DNA from: Varanus komodoensis
Taxonomy: Eukaryota; Chordata; Lepidosauria; Squamata; Varanidae
DNA length: 64,000 bases
NCBI RefSeq assembly: GCF_004798865.1
Contig: NW_025336087.1
Span: 51,873,125-51,937,124, forward strand
Direction: 5' to 3'
Shown one piece after another: positions 10,993 to 23,670 of this stretch (position 1 is the stretch's first letter; every line of letters begins with the position of its first letter). The notes beneath the pieces were generated by a model. That model worked only from the letters and a program-made list of their open reading frames with translations, was not told the origin of the DNA and ran no database searches. Position numbers and translations under genes: made by a program.

Positions 10993-12844
10993 AAGGTTAA
11001 AAGTAGTTGTTTCAAAATATGGCAACTTAGAAAATTTGAAGCAATTAAGATGCTGTTGTGGATATTTTTGTGGGCCTAAACAGAATGTAAATAAAATGCA
11101 TTTTTGCAGATGACAAAGTAATTTGGTAAACTAAAAAAAAGTGTGGAGTTGAAACCAAAATTAATATTGTATTAATTATCACTCATCCATCCTCTCACCC
11201 CCTCCCCAAAAAATCAAATTAGAGTTCTAGGAGAAGGCTCTTATGACATCTACACCTGTGTGATAGGTACAGCAATTCAGCAGTGAAATTCTTTTGCTGA
11301 TAGTGAAAGTTATGCCACTATATTTATTTCCATTATGCAGCTATTAAGGCATAGAAACTGCCAAGGAAGTGTGGCATGAGAATAAAACGGGGGATGGCAG
11401 CTTGCTGTCTTCCATGCGTTTTGGCTACAACTACTCTCAGCCCTACTCTGCCTAGACACGGGATCAAGGGCAGGGGGCACCTGAGTACAGTATGCACACG
11501 GTGCATAGTAGAAATCGGCACTTACCTACAGTGTCTCATGGAAATTGTGAGAACCATTTGTCGTCATGAATGTTCTGGAATGTTATATGAAGTATTCATT
11601 ATCTCAGAATTTCTCTTGGAAACACAAGAAAGAAGGCGGGAATGAGGGAAACTAACACAAAAGAAGCGCACAACCCAAATTCTGTCCTCCTGTGGAAAGC
11701 TGACTTGAAGATGTGGCAAGAATATGGATGTTATTTCCCTTTGTTTGTTAAAAAAAAACCCTGTAATGCATAGGGGGTTTTTATTTGATACCCCATTATT
11801 CAGTTACTCAACATGCAAGTGAAAGTATTCAAACTAGCTTCAATTCTTGGGAAAATATGTCTCTTTGAAGTGATAGAGCACTTGCCATGAGCAGTTCTGT
11901 GTTTGCTCTCATCCGAATAAAACATGAAGACTTTGATTTAACTCAGTCATTTGGCATTCCGTTTATAAGTTGGTCAGTTTATTAGTAATACAAGAAGTCC
12001 AGTGATATTTGAGATAGTTGGGAGGAGACTTGGTGTGTGCACATGCTACGCCTCTAAAGAAATAGTAGCTCAGCCTCTACGCCTGGTTTCAAGGGGAGAA
12101 GAAAAGTACAGTGCAGTCCTTCTGTTAGACAGTGAGCCATCAGAGGCAAAGTTCATGTGCAAATCTGCTACAATGTTCTTTGTTTCATGCACAACCTCCA
12201 AGCTCCCCGCACCTGTTTCCAAGGTGGTCTGGGAGGCTGTAAAGGCCCATGTAACTCAACAATTACTGTAAAGTCTGGTGTTCCAGAATAAAGGCAAAGT
12301 TCAGGGCAAAGTACTCTGCATTTGAACTAAGACTGTCAGTGCAACCTGCATGCTTGTTTTCAAGGAGACAATGGCCTGAAATGCAATGCAGTGCAAGCCG
12401 AGTCTGGACACACGTTTGTGGGACACCTCTTGCAAAGAGCTCCCCGATGGGTTCCCTGCTATATGGGTAAGACCCAGTAGGCTCCCCTGGTGGCAGCACC
12501 AGTGAGCAGCAGGGCTCAGCCATGGTCCAGATGCCTGGGACCTGCTCCTCTAACTCCCTCCATTACCTGGAGCAACACTGCACTGGGGGCTCTGTGTGGG
12601 ACAAAAGTGGCAGCTCTGAGATACCAGTGCCAGGCATTGATCAGGGTGCCTCCTGCAGAAGAGGAGGAGGAGGAGGAGAACAATGTGGAGCCCCTGGATA
12701 CTGATTCACAATGGGTCCTGTTGATATGCTGGCAGCTGCCCAAGGATGCCAGGTCCTAACGCCTTGATGAATAAGTCATCAGAATTAACGCTGGTGGCAC
12801 ATTTGAAGCACCACATGGAAGTTCAGGTGTGAACTGCAGCTTAG

Positions 12845-13065
12845 CCATAAGAACACAAGAAAAGCCTTGCAGCCCAGCACTCCACACACACGGTGGCAAA
12901 TCAGCCGCCCACAGGATCCCTCAATCAGGATGGGGGCACGACCTCCTCCTGCCCAAGCTCCACAGCAACTGGTGTGTGCTGGCAAGGTCACATCTGGTAA
13001 AAGAGGTAGCACATAGCCCGCAAAGCTGGGCGCCACCGATAGCCCTCTGCTCCATGAAGCTTATT
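12845..13065 (-). mobile_element. CR1 LINE, 3' end
   Basis: On the minus strand this is the 3' end of a CR1 retrotransposon, finishing in TTGTGTTCTTATGG at its 3' end. It aligns by eye along its whole length with the reverse complement of the CR1 copy at 57002-57235 (shared ACACGGTGGCAA, CCCACAGGAT, CAGCAACTGGT, ACACATAGCC). No reverse-transcriptase coding is left; only the far 3' end was inserted, which is usual for CR1. Confidence 0.8.
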
Positions 13066-13619
13066 TTCTGGTGGGAGGGCTAGAAAAATGTCTAGAATTT
13101 GAAGGCAGAGATAAAGCTGGCATGTGTATTCAAGACAACACTCTGCATTTTCTGTGCAGTTGTCATACCTGTTTTTAATGTGTAAACCTCAACACAGTGC
13201 AGTATCTGACTTAAAGACTGAGAGATCACAGCGAAACTGTACATATACAATTAGGAATATAATTGTCCCTTCCCACAACAGACATTTGTTTTGAAAGGCA
13301 GCAAGACAAAGAGCCTACAATATTATATCTCCCTTGGAGATGAGTTATTGCAACAAAATTAGCTGGGCATGTTCAGAACACAATTTCTTTATTTCATGTT
13401 CAAACTCAAGCTTAGCCCTGTTTGCAAGATGGCCAGGGGAATTAGAACCTTTCAAAATATTGTGGTCTACTCTTTAATATCTATTACTTGTCTTATCTGT
13501 CTCTAACATTCAGATGCAAGGCATGTTTCTTGTTATCAACAGAAAATCATCAGTGATCTGCTGTACTATCATAAAATACAGTAAGACCACACAATAAACA
13601 ATAAAAAGAACCCTCGGAA
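13066..13619. other. AT-rich non-coding stretch
   Basis: No gene, repeat boundary or RNA gene is recognised. The sequence is AT-rich with stops in all frames. Confidence 0.5.
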
Positions 13620-13830
13620 AGACAAAGGTATTCACATTCTTTCCAAAGAAAACCCAAGTTTGGACCAAGAAGGCTCCCGAGGGAGGGAATTCCAGACAAC
13701 TGTAGCACTGCAACATAAAAAGCACTTGTCTCTCCCGGCTGCCAACTTAACTTTTCAAGATGGCATCATGTGAAACAGGGTATCTGCAAAGGATCTAAGA
13801 TGAATGCCAAGCATCCCCGAATTATCCTGC
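13620..13830 (-). mobile_element. Old LINE-derived fragment (L2/CR1 clade, 3' region)
   Basis: The phrase GGGAGGGAATTCCAGACAAC, and the spacing of the text after it, resembles the 3' region of the reptile LINE family also present at 22095-22550, 29165-29480 and 47640-48005. It is strongly diverged, and assignment rests on a few short blocks. Confidence 0.4.
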
Positions 13831-16800
13831 TACCAAATGATGAACATCATGTGTAAACTTTCCTGTAGAGAAGGACAGTTTAACCTGTTTTTTGTTTTCT
13901 TCTTTCAAGCCAACAAAAAGCAAACAGACGTTTAAAACATATGTCTAAAATATTTAAAACAAACCATAATTTAAAATATACTATTAGCAGCTTCCTCGTT
14001 CATTCTCCATAATTAGTGGTAGCTGTTTGCTTCAAACTTCCCAAGCCCCTTAGTGCCTGAACCATTCCTGGAAAGCGTGTTGCTCCTCTGCTCCCTCTGT
14101 TAATACTGGCTCAAGTGTCACAATGAGATTTATAAAATGCTGAGCTAGTGATAAGCTCACAAGCTTGTAAGAATTTGGGTTTAATTAAATAAGCACTCTT
14201 CTAGATCACAGCAAAGGCCTGTGTAGTCCCACATTTGATTTCCCATTGTACCAACTAGATACCAGTGTCCATAAGCAGGACCAGATGGTAATTGCTCTCT
14301 CTGGATGTTGTTCCCCAAACTGCTATCCGTAATGTCCGTTAGGCACCAACATGCTATAATTTTGAGGATGGAGGGGTAATATTGGTCTCAAACACTGACC
14401 ACGACAACTATCAAGAGACCAAATGGACTATAACGAGGAGATTGGCCTCTAAATCAATTTAAAATTGAATGTTGAGATCTGTACAAATGAAATAATTGGC
14501 AATGCACAACATCTTTCATTTGCCCTACAAATTTTACTAAAGCTGTCCTGTTTCACCTTCATCCCACATCTAGTGTTGGGATGAGCCCTTTCCTAATTCC
14601 TCCCTCCAGAATCCACGGACTTCCTCCTGTGCTCGGCCTGCTCCTGTGAAGTGAGTATGGGGAAGTCTGGCTCCTGTGAAGTGAGTATGGGGAAGTCTGC
14701 AAACACTTTTAGATTCCCGATGCACAGCCGACAACCTTCCCCAGCTGCCATTCCTGACGGTCAACCTTCTTCCCCACCCACTGCTACCACCATTGCCAGA
14801 GCAGCATATTGGAGAAGCAGGGCAGCGTGTGGGCATGTTGGCCACCATTTGCTGCTCACTGCCACCACTGCTAGAAAAGGAGGAGAGTGAGTGGGCGCAC
14901 TGGCTGCCACTCTTGGCAGCCAACCCCCCCCCCCACATTTTCCTGCTGCCAGGGCACCTATGGGTATGGAAGAACGGTGCTGCTTGCACGGGCTGGGCAT
15001 GGTCTCCAAGAACTCAGACTCTGGACCACGCCAAGCAGACTGGAGCCCGGGAAGCCAAAACCAGGGATCTGGTAGACATTCTGCACAAGATGGTTTCCTC
15101 ACACATCTCTTTCCACATTATGGAGTAATGGGCATCTCTCTGGCTCACTTTCTGTACTTATAAATTACATATACATTATGTAATTTATACCTAAGTAGAT
15201 TAGGCATACTAGGACATTGTCTCAAAGTGTCTAGTCTAAAAAGTTTCCAGATTTAAGACTCTTGCCTTTTCTTACCCTCTGCCATAAACCCAAGCATTCC
15301 TGGGGCCCTGAAGTACCCCAGAATCTGCACTGGAATATTGTGTAGGGTACCTCTACACCCTAAAAAATAAGACCCAAAGCAACTAAAGCAGGTTTAATAC
15401 AGATCATTATTACCTCTTTTCAAGTTCAAGATTCCTAGCAAAAACCTCAAACAAACAGAATGGAAATCCATGGAGAGAAAGCTTTGCTATAATGGTTTAA
15501 ACTTAGGAGGTCAAACTATTATAATGCTGAGGAAAGGTTAATGGCCCAAGTATTATTATGCAGATTTTCCTGTTTGCGTAGCCTCAGAAAATAATATGCT
15601 TTAAATTACTTGTACTTAATGAAAACTGAAAGCCATTCTTACGCTGATTGAAACATCCTGGGAGAAAATTTCAGCCAGAACAAAGGCTTGTCATAAGCAG
15701 CATTTCCTGGTCAGAGGCAATTTCACCTGGGGTCAAAAATGACCCCAGACGTGATGGAGGATGATTTTTGTTGATGTGGGGTGACAGTTCAGGAGTTCAT
15801 ACATAAATTATACATACGTTGTAATATGAGTAATTCTTGTGTATCTCAGCCTTATGGACTCCATGAATTATCTGCAGTCATCAGTTTTGGACACTAGTAG
15901 ATGAATTTCCATAATTATTTATTTATGTGTGTGTGTAAATACAAGTGTATTTTGCAAACTTTCTTGTAAAATATAAAATATGTTAATGTTCATTGATACT
16001 TAGGAGACAAATGGGAAATAATACCAGAAAATATTCAGTACTGTGTCCAATGCTTCTTCTGTGCAAACCACACTCTAGATGTGCACTAGTAAAGCTAAAA
16101 GCCAGTCATATTCTTTGACAAAATGACCAAATTTCATCTTCATTTATATGATTTACCATGGTTGTTTTGTATATATTCTTCTTGTCACTAGTAAATCTCC
16201 GGGCCAAGTGAGTGACCTTGGTAAATGATGAAATCTCAACTTCATTCATATCACTTACTGGTAAGGGATGACAGTTAGCATAACTTGGATATAAATGTCA
16301 AAAACAAATCCTGCCCAGTCATATCCTGCCTTTAAATATAAATAACATTAAGCACTTTAAGTAAATAACCCTATTTCCATCCTCTTGTTGGAAAATGCTC
16401 AGAATTGTTTTTCAGATATTTTCTTGCACTTTTTGGTATTTCAAGCATGTTACATTTTAACAACATTAAATTTATTCTAAGTTCTCTTGAAGGAAGTTAT
16501 ATGTCATGTAACAGTTCGTTTATAGATTTCCTTACTAGCAAATATCAACATTTTAAGTTTTTGACATCGCATTTTACTCAAAACTCTGGGACTTCTGTTA
16601 TTTAAATAAAAAAGTAATGAGTGGGCAACAATATCTGCTAAGAACAGTTGATTCTTACAATTTTAATTTACAAGATAGATTAACCTTTTCTATCTCTGTG
16701 TCCACGGAAAGAGACCAGGAAATAAAATTCCGTCTTATCAGCAGACTCCCTGCTATAGCTCCTGAAAAGTGGCATGTACAGTAGGAGGAATTAATTGTTC

Positions 16801-17256
16801 ACACTAATTCAACTACTCAATTCCAAAAGGAAATAGGTGGTTGTTTTAATATCTCGGCACCAGGGAACCTTTTTTTGACAACTAAATTAGGGTCCCAGGA
16901 AATAAATGCAGCCTATTATGTATTATGCTATGAATGGACTCTAAGATGATGTCTTTGTAAATTAAGTACTGGCATTTAAAATGTCTGCACTGTGTAAATG
17001 TGGACAAAGCACATTTAATTCTGTTTTTATCTTCAGATTGATATGATAGTTCTCACCTTCAGGATAGGATTCGATGCCTTTATCATGCCAAATGATCAAG
17101 AAAACAACCATGAACACTGAGAGAGAATTATACTAGAATTATCATTGTTCATTTGACAAGAGCACATAAAAGAACAAATGTAGATGATAAACTACAGGAA
17201 TTTTTGTTACCACTGTTGTCTAGCATATGTAAAGCAGTTATGACTTGCATAGAACA
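13831..17256. other. Largely unique AT-rich stretch
   Basis: No gene is recognised across about 3.4 kb. A GC-richer patch at 14570-15130 carries overlapping ORFs on both strands without family motifs. The part 15130-17250 is AT-rich, free of repeats I can recognise, and could hold conserved non-coding elements, but nothing in the sequence proves that. Confidence 0.35.
14641..14700. repeat. 30-bp tandem duplication (2 copies)
   Basis: Units 14641-14670 and 14671-14700 are identical except for the last base. Each begins CTCCTGTGAAGTGAGTATGG. The near-perfect identity suggests a recent slippage event. Confidence 0.95.
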
Positions 17257-17625
17257 TTACAACCTGTGGTTGCCCTCACAACACTGTGATCTGGTTGGTA
17301 TCATCATGGCAGCCCAGTGTGGCTTATAAGTCATGGTAGGTTGTGGTGGCCAGTGATGCCATGTTGCCAATCCAAACCAATCATCATCGTTTCCCATGAA
17401 ATGGCGAGGGTGGTTTGTTGGGTCGGTTAACAAACCACCCACAACCTTACAACAGCCCATGAATTCTGAACCACCCCACCAGGCTATCCTTGCTGGGTTT
17501 GGATGACATGAGGAGCTGCGCATGGAAAGGGGAATTATGCAAGTCAACCATTGTGCAACCAGCATGTGCAGGGTGGTTACCAAGCCATCATGTCTGATTA
17601 GATCAGTCACCCTGTCGGACAGCAC
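17257..17625. repeat. Candidate DNA-transposon remnant with a perfect hairpin
   Basis: A 12-bp perfect inverted repeat, GGGTGGTTTGTT (17408-17419) and AACAAACCACCC (17429-17440), encloses a 9-base loop. The surrounding 370 bp is GC-richer than its flanks. The phrase GGTTAACAAACCAC is like an end motif of a common reptile MITE, but I could not define termini or a target-site duplication. Confidence 0.35.
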
Positions 17626-20600
17626 CCCTCAGCTGGCAATCACTTCTTTATGGTCTTAAGTTTTCAAGTTTTGCCATGCTATCAGGGGAAACAGCAATAT
17701 ATGCCTTCTGCTTCCCTGTCAGAAGATTCTGGGAGGTATTCCGCATAGAAAACTATTCTATCATAAAGAGATATGTGAAAAGAGACACTGTGATTCCACT
17801 GGTTTAGGAAAGAGTAGGAAAAATAGCTTTGACTGAAATGAATATAATTATAAAGTATGCTGTAATATCACAGATCAATGTCCAGCAAAGGTACTTCTGG
17901 GCTGGGAAAGACTAGAGACCAGAGCTTCAATTACTGGTTTCGCTACTGCACTTTCCATTGCTGAAGAAATGCATGTTTAAAACTGAAAGACAGTTTGTAT
18001 CTTTCCTTGTCATCATGGGGAACTGGTGTGGTTAAAATGGCAAGAGGAACTCCGGCTGAGTATGCAGTTTTGCCCTGCCTGTGCATGTGCCTTCTCTGAA
18101 TCCCAGGCTTGTCCACAATCTTGTGAGGGAGTTAGGCATAGCCTGAAAGACTGACCTCGACTGCTTTATTTCACAGAGAATTTCTGTGAAATTCACTTTC
18201 TTTACATTGAACTCTATGACCCCAGTTACAGAAATCTTGAAAACACCAGAAGACCACATGTCTGCTGCTGCACTTATGGGGCAATTGTTCCCTAAGACCC
18301 CATACGGTCTGTCAACACTGCCACAACTGATCACCTGATAGATGAAATGGAGTGGACACCTGGAGAAGGCCCAGCTCCTCCACACCTTAAAGGTGATCCT
18401 TTTCTGCATTCCAGGTGGCATCTCTGGAGATCCAAATGCGCGCGCGCGCACACACACACACACACACAATTAAATTCAACATTATAATAACTGCCTTTCC
18501 AAGTTTCAGTAATAAAAGTTTCATCCACAAGCCACAGTGCCTCAAGCAACATTTTCTAGTTTCAGAGTTATTTTGGTTGCACGTCCTTTGCCAAGGAGTG
18601 TAGGCCCTGATGAAGTGGTAAATGACTTTTCATGACAATAGGCCAAGAATTTTCTTTTTCACTAAATGCATCATTCTTGAATTAACATTGATGAAATCAC
18701 ATTCGTGAATGAGGTTATATATTAAGAAAATGTTATCTTTAGCAAATTATAGACATCAAATGAACGTAATTATTACTAATGTTTCACCAGTACATTTGGA
18801 CACTGATAACTACATCAGGATTACACAGCAAACTGAATTGATTGTTAAACTTAGACCTTACTGAATATGATATTAACATCAAATTTACTTTGATATTAAT
18901 TAGCTAACATTAGGGGTAGTGATCTGATGTTTCACCCAAGGCCCCGAAAGCCCTTCTACACTCACTGCAGAAGTGCAAATGCATCTTTATTCATTTATCA
19001 TGTTGTCAAGGAGCCATGGAGAAGACATGGAGTTGTAGTACTTACAGATACTCTTCCAACAGTTTCCAATCTTTCACATCTTTGATCTGGTACATTCCAA
19101 CCGTCATGCAACATTCCAAATCTTTTAAGTTTTCTTTAAGAGATTATCATACACTGCCTCCCCAACTATGTCTAAAAGATGTGTGTAAATAAAAGTAACA
19201 TTTGATTCTTCATATATGTGAGGATAAGAGCCACAGAATTGCACTCTAAGTGTACTAACTGGACCAGATGCTTGAGCACATATTGATCATTCATGTCAAA
19301 AGCAAGTTATAGATCCAAATCAGGAGAATGCAATAGTCTGTCCTAAATCCTATTGAAGAATCAGTAGGAATTTAGATAGTTGCAACTAGCATTTTCCATG
19401 CTGGTTTCTCTGAACTTCAGCAGAAATTAAGCATGATTAATTTTCTCTGGATTGTGGTCATAATGTTGCCCAACACTCGTATTGCTACACATATGGATGT
19501 TCCAGCGTCAATGGGACTATTAGAAAATGTGATTTTACGCAACAGCTATTTGTACGTAATGTATCCTTTTAACACTGTCAACAATTAAGGAGGGCGATTA
19601 ATAATATCTTTTTTATTTGCTGCCCTAATAAATTATATTATCTCTGTTGACAACACGTTCATTGTTACCATATGTTCAAATCTTCCATACAGGCACATCG
19701 TGATCAGACATGAAGAATGCAGAGAGCTGATGATCCTCCTTGGGTTTTGCTAGAGCCAAAATTCTGACAAAGGCATTGCACTGGCAGCAGTTAGTTTTGT
19801 TATAGATCTGTACAGACATCTTTATTGTTTTTAAAACAAAAATTTGGCAAGTGCAAATCCTAGTCTCTAGAACTTGTTTCGGCTTGTTAATCGAATGTAC
19901 AGTCTCCACAAAATAAGCTCTGGGAGCAAAAAGCTTCCATTATGCTAATATAGCATTTGAGATATACAAAACCAACTAACCCCCTCTCTCAAGGCCTAAT
20001 GTGTGAGAGAGAGAGACAGAGAGAGAATGAGGTAAATAACTATATGCAATAGGTAGAAGTACTTCCTTTCCCCTGAAATCTGCTTCTTTGGATGATCCTG
20101 GATCCCACTATTAGGGGAACACTTCTTAGCATACTTTTTATTCTTGTATTATTGTGCTTAAGTGTGCACTGCTATGGTCTTTCAACCTTATCTGAGGTCC
20201 TGCAGCACTGGGAGTGGGGTTCTGAAGACTGAGCCCCCTTCCTCCTCCCAGGACCACACCAGCTGCTGCCCCCCTCCCAGGTCACAGCTAGGCCTTGAAG
20301 AGGGGAAGGTGTGTGCCGTATGTCAGAGAGCCGAGGATGCTGGGCTGCAGAGTTGCACTGATTCCCATCAGTGCCTCAGCTTATTTCTCTCTCAGGGGAC
20401 AATCCAGAGAGCCTAGTGCTCCAGGTCTGATGGAGGTGGAGCTCATACTGCACTGCACTCTCCCTGCTGGATGCACCTAAGACGCCAAACTTGGAGGTTT
20501 TGGTGCCTCACAGGTGATGGGCATTGGACTACCTGAAACACATCTTGAATTGTGTTTAAATGATTATGTTTTATAATGGTCTGAATTGCAATTTCATTTT

Positions 20601-20839
20601 AGGCAGTGGCATTTATCATGGTTAGCCTCCTTGAATGCCATGTCCTGGTAGAAAGCCAGGTTGAAAATTAACCCCATTCACTCTCTCCACTTGGTATCAT
20701 TTTATCCACCTTGAACATCACACCCTATTGCCAACCTGGTTTCTAAGCTAAAAAGGTCCACATATTGCAACCTCTCCTTATATCAACAATGTCCTTTTTA
20801 AACATTCGAAGTTTGGCTGTGCCATAGATTTGCCTAAAG
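17626..20839. other. Largely unique AT-rich stretch
   Basis: No gene is recognised. ORFs at 18032-18469 (minus) and 20162-20416 (plus) have no family motif; part of the first is the translated CA/CG tract. Includes an alternating tract at 18436-18468 and a short (GA)n run near 20003-20027. Confidence 0.35.
18436..18468. repeat. Alternating purine-pyrimidine (CG)n(CA)n tract
   Basis: A 33-bp uninterrupted alternation, a short CG run followed by CA repeats. It is a microsatellite with Z-DNA-forming potential. Confidence 0.9.
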
Positions 20840-20985
20840 GCAGCATGATACTGTAAGTTTTATTTTAGTCTCTTTCCTGATGTTACTGTTTATGTATGTT
20901 TTTGTGTATTTTTGTGAGCCGCCCCGAGGCTTTGTTGCGATGGGGGCGGCATAGAAATGTTTTAAGTAAATAAATAAATCCTCAA
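20840..20985 (+). mobile_element. L2/CR1-clade LINE 3' tail
   Basis: GTGAGCCGCCCCGAGGC, then GGGGGCGGCATAGAAATG and an (AAATA)n tail, matches the tail at 5241-5350 closely. Only the 3' end is present. The repeated tail shows that one LINE family seeded both sites. Confidence 0.6.
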
Positions 20986-22094
20986 CAAGGAATCGGTCTT
21001 TTTCACAGCAGCTGTGCCCAAGCTCCTTCACTTCCAGTAGATTTCCAATAGGAGCAGAAAATGTTAAGGACTGTCTCACTCACATGGTCCTGCATTCAGC
21101 AGCAGGTGCCCTTCTGCGTTTGCCACCAGCAGCTGAGGGGACTCCTCATCCCAAGAAATTACACTTGCCCCTTCCATGATGGTCTTCTGTTCCCCTCCAT
21201 GTTGAGATGGACTCTGTTGTGGTTTCATGTTATGGATTGCTATGATTTTTGTCTATCATGAACACTTTTGCTTGGAGTACAAAGGTGGCATAAACATCTA
21301 AATAATTAGGAACATGAAGAAGCAAATACATTGTATAATTCTGGCCTGAATGGGGGAGGGGGAGTATGGGGGGCAGAGACAAGCTAGTATACACAACAGG
21401 ACTTACTTCTGAGTAAGCATGTGCCCTAATTCTATAGCTTAATTATGGTCTAAATCCAAGAACACTATGCTTTGCTCCACCTAGAATTACTAATATTGTT
21501 TTACTACCAACATGTATAATTGTCCATGTATTCTTATTATTAACTGAAACCGGACTTGGCATTTTACTCAATATATTACAACAAAATTAGCATGGCAAAG
21601 AAATTATCTGTGGTGCAGTCAACAGAGCTCACCAGGAGGAAAGCAATTTCCTATAAATCCATCAATATGTGAGGAATGAAAAGTGAAATCAACTGAAACC
21701 ACCATTTGTTGGCCCTCACTCAGGATTTCCAGATATTAATACCAATTCCTTGTGTAAGCATCAGCCCCTGTAGCTTGAGATTGAGCAGCAGATAAGGGCA
21801 GCCCTGAAACTCACTTTTCTTGTTTCCTAGCACCAACTTTATTGAAATCAGCCTGGTGGCATGCATACTGTGTCATTCTTCCTTTCTCTTATCCCTCCTC
21901 TTTGTTATACTTGCCATTTGGGGTCAGGGAGTGGGCAGACTCAATCATTTTCCATTGTTAATCTATTTTTCTTACGTATAATATATGCAGAGAGAGATCT
22001 AACGAAATAAAGTTAGACTATTTCTTACAAAGCAAATGAAAAAACCCTCTTGCACAATAGGAGAGAACAACATCTTAAGTTGATATCCAAAACT
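20986..22094. other. Non-coding stretch
   Basis: No gene is recognised. Around 21395-21440, GGACTTACTTCTGAGTAAGC resembles the core of the small palindromic MITE-like family seen at 10535 and 10903, but ends are not visible. Confidence 0.35.
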
Positions 22095-22550
22095 GGATGC
22101 TATTTATTAAATTTATGTGCCACGTTTCTGCCAGAAAACAGTGCTCAGGACACCATAATTTAATACTGGTTAAAAGCAGAACCTTCAACTATAGCATAAA
22201 AGCAAACAAGTTCAAAACACAATTACAAACACAACGCTAAAGAAATAAAGAGCACCAACAAATGAAAGAACCCTTCAAAAGAAGTAGCTTACATGTCAAT
22301 GGCCTGCTTGAATAAAAAGTATTTGTATACCAGCAAGGTGTATGGTCTGGAGCCACTGCTGAGAACCTTCTCTCATGTCCCCACCAAAGAGGCCTCCAGT
22401 GGCCGCAGTACCAAGAGAAGGGCCTCCCCTGCAGCCCTGAACAGGCTTATGTAAGAGAAGGGAGATAACACATTTCCAAGCCACATGGGGCTTTATAGGT
22501 CCAAGACTCGGAGGCCTTTATCCTGAAGGGATGCAGCAATGATTTTTTTT
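22095..22550 (-). mobile_element. LINE-derived interspersed repeat (L2/CR1 clade, 3' region)
   Basis: The left end (TTTATTAAATTTATGTGCCAC) is the reverse complement of a LINE tail of the GGCGGTACATAAAT type. Further in, GAGAAGGGCCTCCCCTG and GGGCTTTATAGGTCCAAGAC are blocks common in the 3' region of a reptile LINE. The coding frame is not readable. The left half is adenine-rich and diverged. Confidence 0.5.
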
Positions 22551-23222
22551 TTAAGGTTTAGCACATACCTAGCATGAGCAATGCTTAACTGAAAGTAAAA
22601 CTCCATTAACCTCTCACACTGCATTGGATGCAATTATAATTGATTATAATTCAAATAATTCGGAAGGCTCCTGGGACTCACTGGTATGCACTGTGCCCAC
22701 ACTTTGGCTGGCGCTGCTACAGTAATGGCAAGCACCACCATGAAGTAGTGCATTAATTAATTTATGGGGTGGAGGAAAGAGATGTGAAGCAACATGCAGA
22801 TATGTTGAAAGCCATGGGCACTTCTGGAGAGATCTGGGACCATCCACCAAGATTACTAATTTGTATAATGTTGAAACCATGCTTGTAAATGCCCCCGGCT
22901 AACAGGAACCTTTTGTTCATTCATGATTTTCCTTTCTGAGCAATGCAAACACAGAGCACAAGAACGGTGAACTCCATTTTTATGCCATCAGTATAGAAAG
23001 TGACTGCATCACTCCAGCTCAGCTGCTGTAGTTTTCCAGTCTGCTCCAGGCTCTTAAAGCTCTGTCTATTTAAGGAAAAGATAGCAGAGAGCTGCCAAAT
23101 CAGGATCCTCTAGTTTAACTCCTTTCAGAGCTGGCTCTGCTGTTAGGCAGAGTGAGGTAGCTGCCTTCAGCAGCCAATTTGGAGGAAGGCACAGAGAGTG
23201 GCCAAGTGTGCGTGCTGCCTGC
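22551..23222. other. Non-coding stretch
   Basis: No gene or bounded repeat is recognised. A minus-strand ORF of 78 codons at 22644-22880 shows no family motif. Confidence 0.4.
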
Positions 23223-23670
23223 CCCATTCATAAAATAGGAGAGTTGGAAGGAGCCTGTAAGACTAACAAGTCCAGCCCATGTTCACTGCTGGGCTCCAAG
23301 TTAAGGCATCCCTGAGGGGTGACCATCTGGCTTCCTCCTGAATGCCCCCCGTGTGGGAGAGCCCATGACCTCCCTAAATCATCGGTTCCATTGCCCTACT
23401 GCTTAGGAAGATTGCCCTAATGTCCAGTCAGAATCTGGCATTCTGTCACTTCAGCCCTTTATCCCATGTCCTGCACTCTGGGATGATCGAGAAGAGCCCC
23501 TGGCCCCGCTTTCTGTGACAACCTGGCGAGTACTTGAAGAGTGCTATCCTATCTCCCCTCAGTCTTCTCTTCTCAAGGCTAACCATGCCCTGTTCTTTCA
23601 ATCTCTCCTCACGGGGCTTTGTTTCCAGTCCCCTGAACTTCTTCCAGTTCATCTGCTTCCTTCTTGATGC
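23223..23670 (-). mobile_element. CR1 LINE, 3' region
   Basis: On the minus strand, the CR1 tail starts from the left edge (CATTCATAAAATAGGAGAGTTGG). Moving right come CAAGTCCAGCCCATG, CTTCTCTTCTCAAGGCTAACC and CTCCTCACGGGGCTTTG, in the order typical of CR1-type elements. Translated on the minus strand, MVSLEKRRLRGDRIALFKYS corresponds to the CR1 ORF2 C-terminal segment LEKRRLRGD. It is 5'-truncated. A short piece of the same family lies at 51232-51268. Confidence 0.8.

Larger units (their letters stand above)
10336..12844. other. Non-coding stretch downstream of the CpG island
   Basis: No gene is recognised. It begins AT-rich at once. Two small palindromic MITE-like copies are listed separately. 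ORFs at 11376-11645, 12002-12271 and 12490-12759 have no recognisable domain; the last includes a short GAG-rich run coding for glutamates near 12660-12682. Confidence 0.35.

Noticed and set aside
14570-15163. Group of overlapping ORFs on both strands
   Set aside because: Up to five frames are open at once in a GC-richer patch, none with a motif, and part is the 30-bp duplication.
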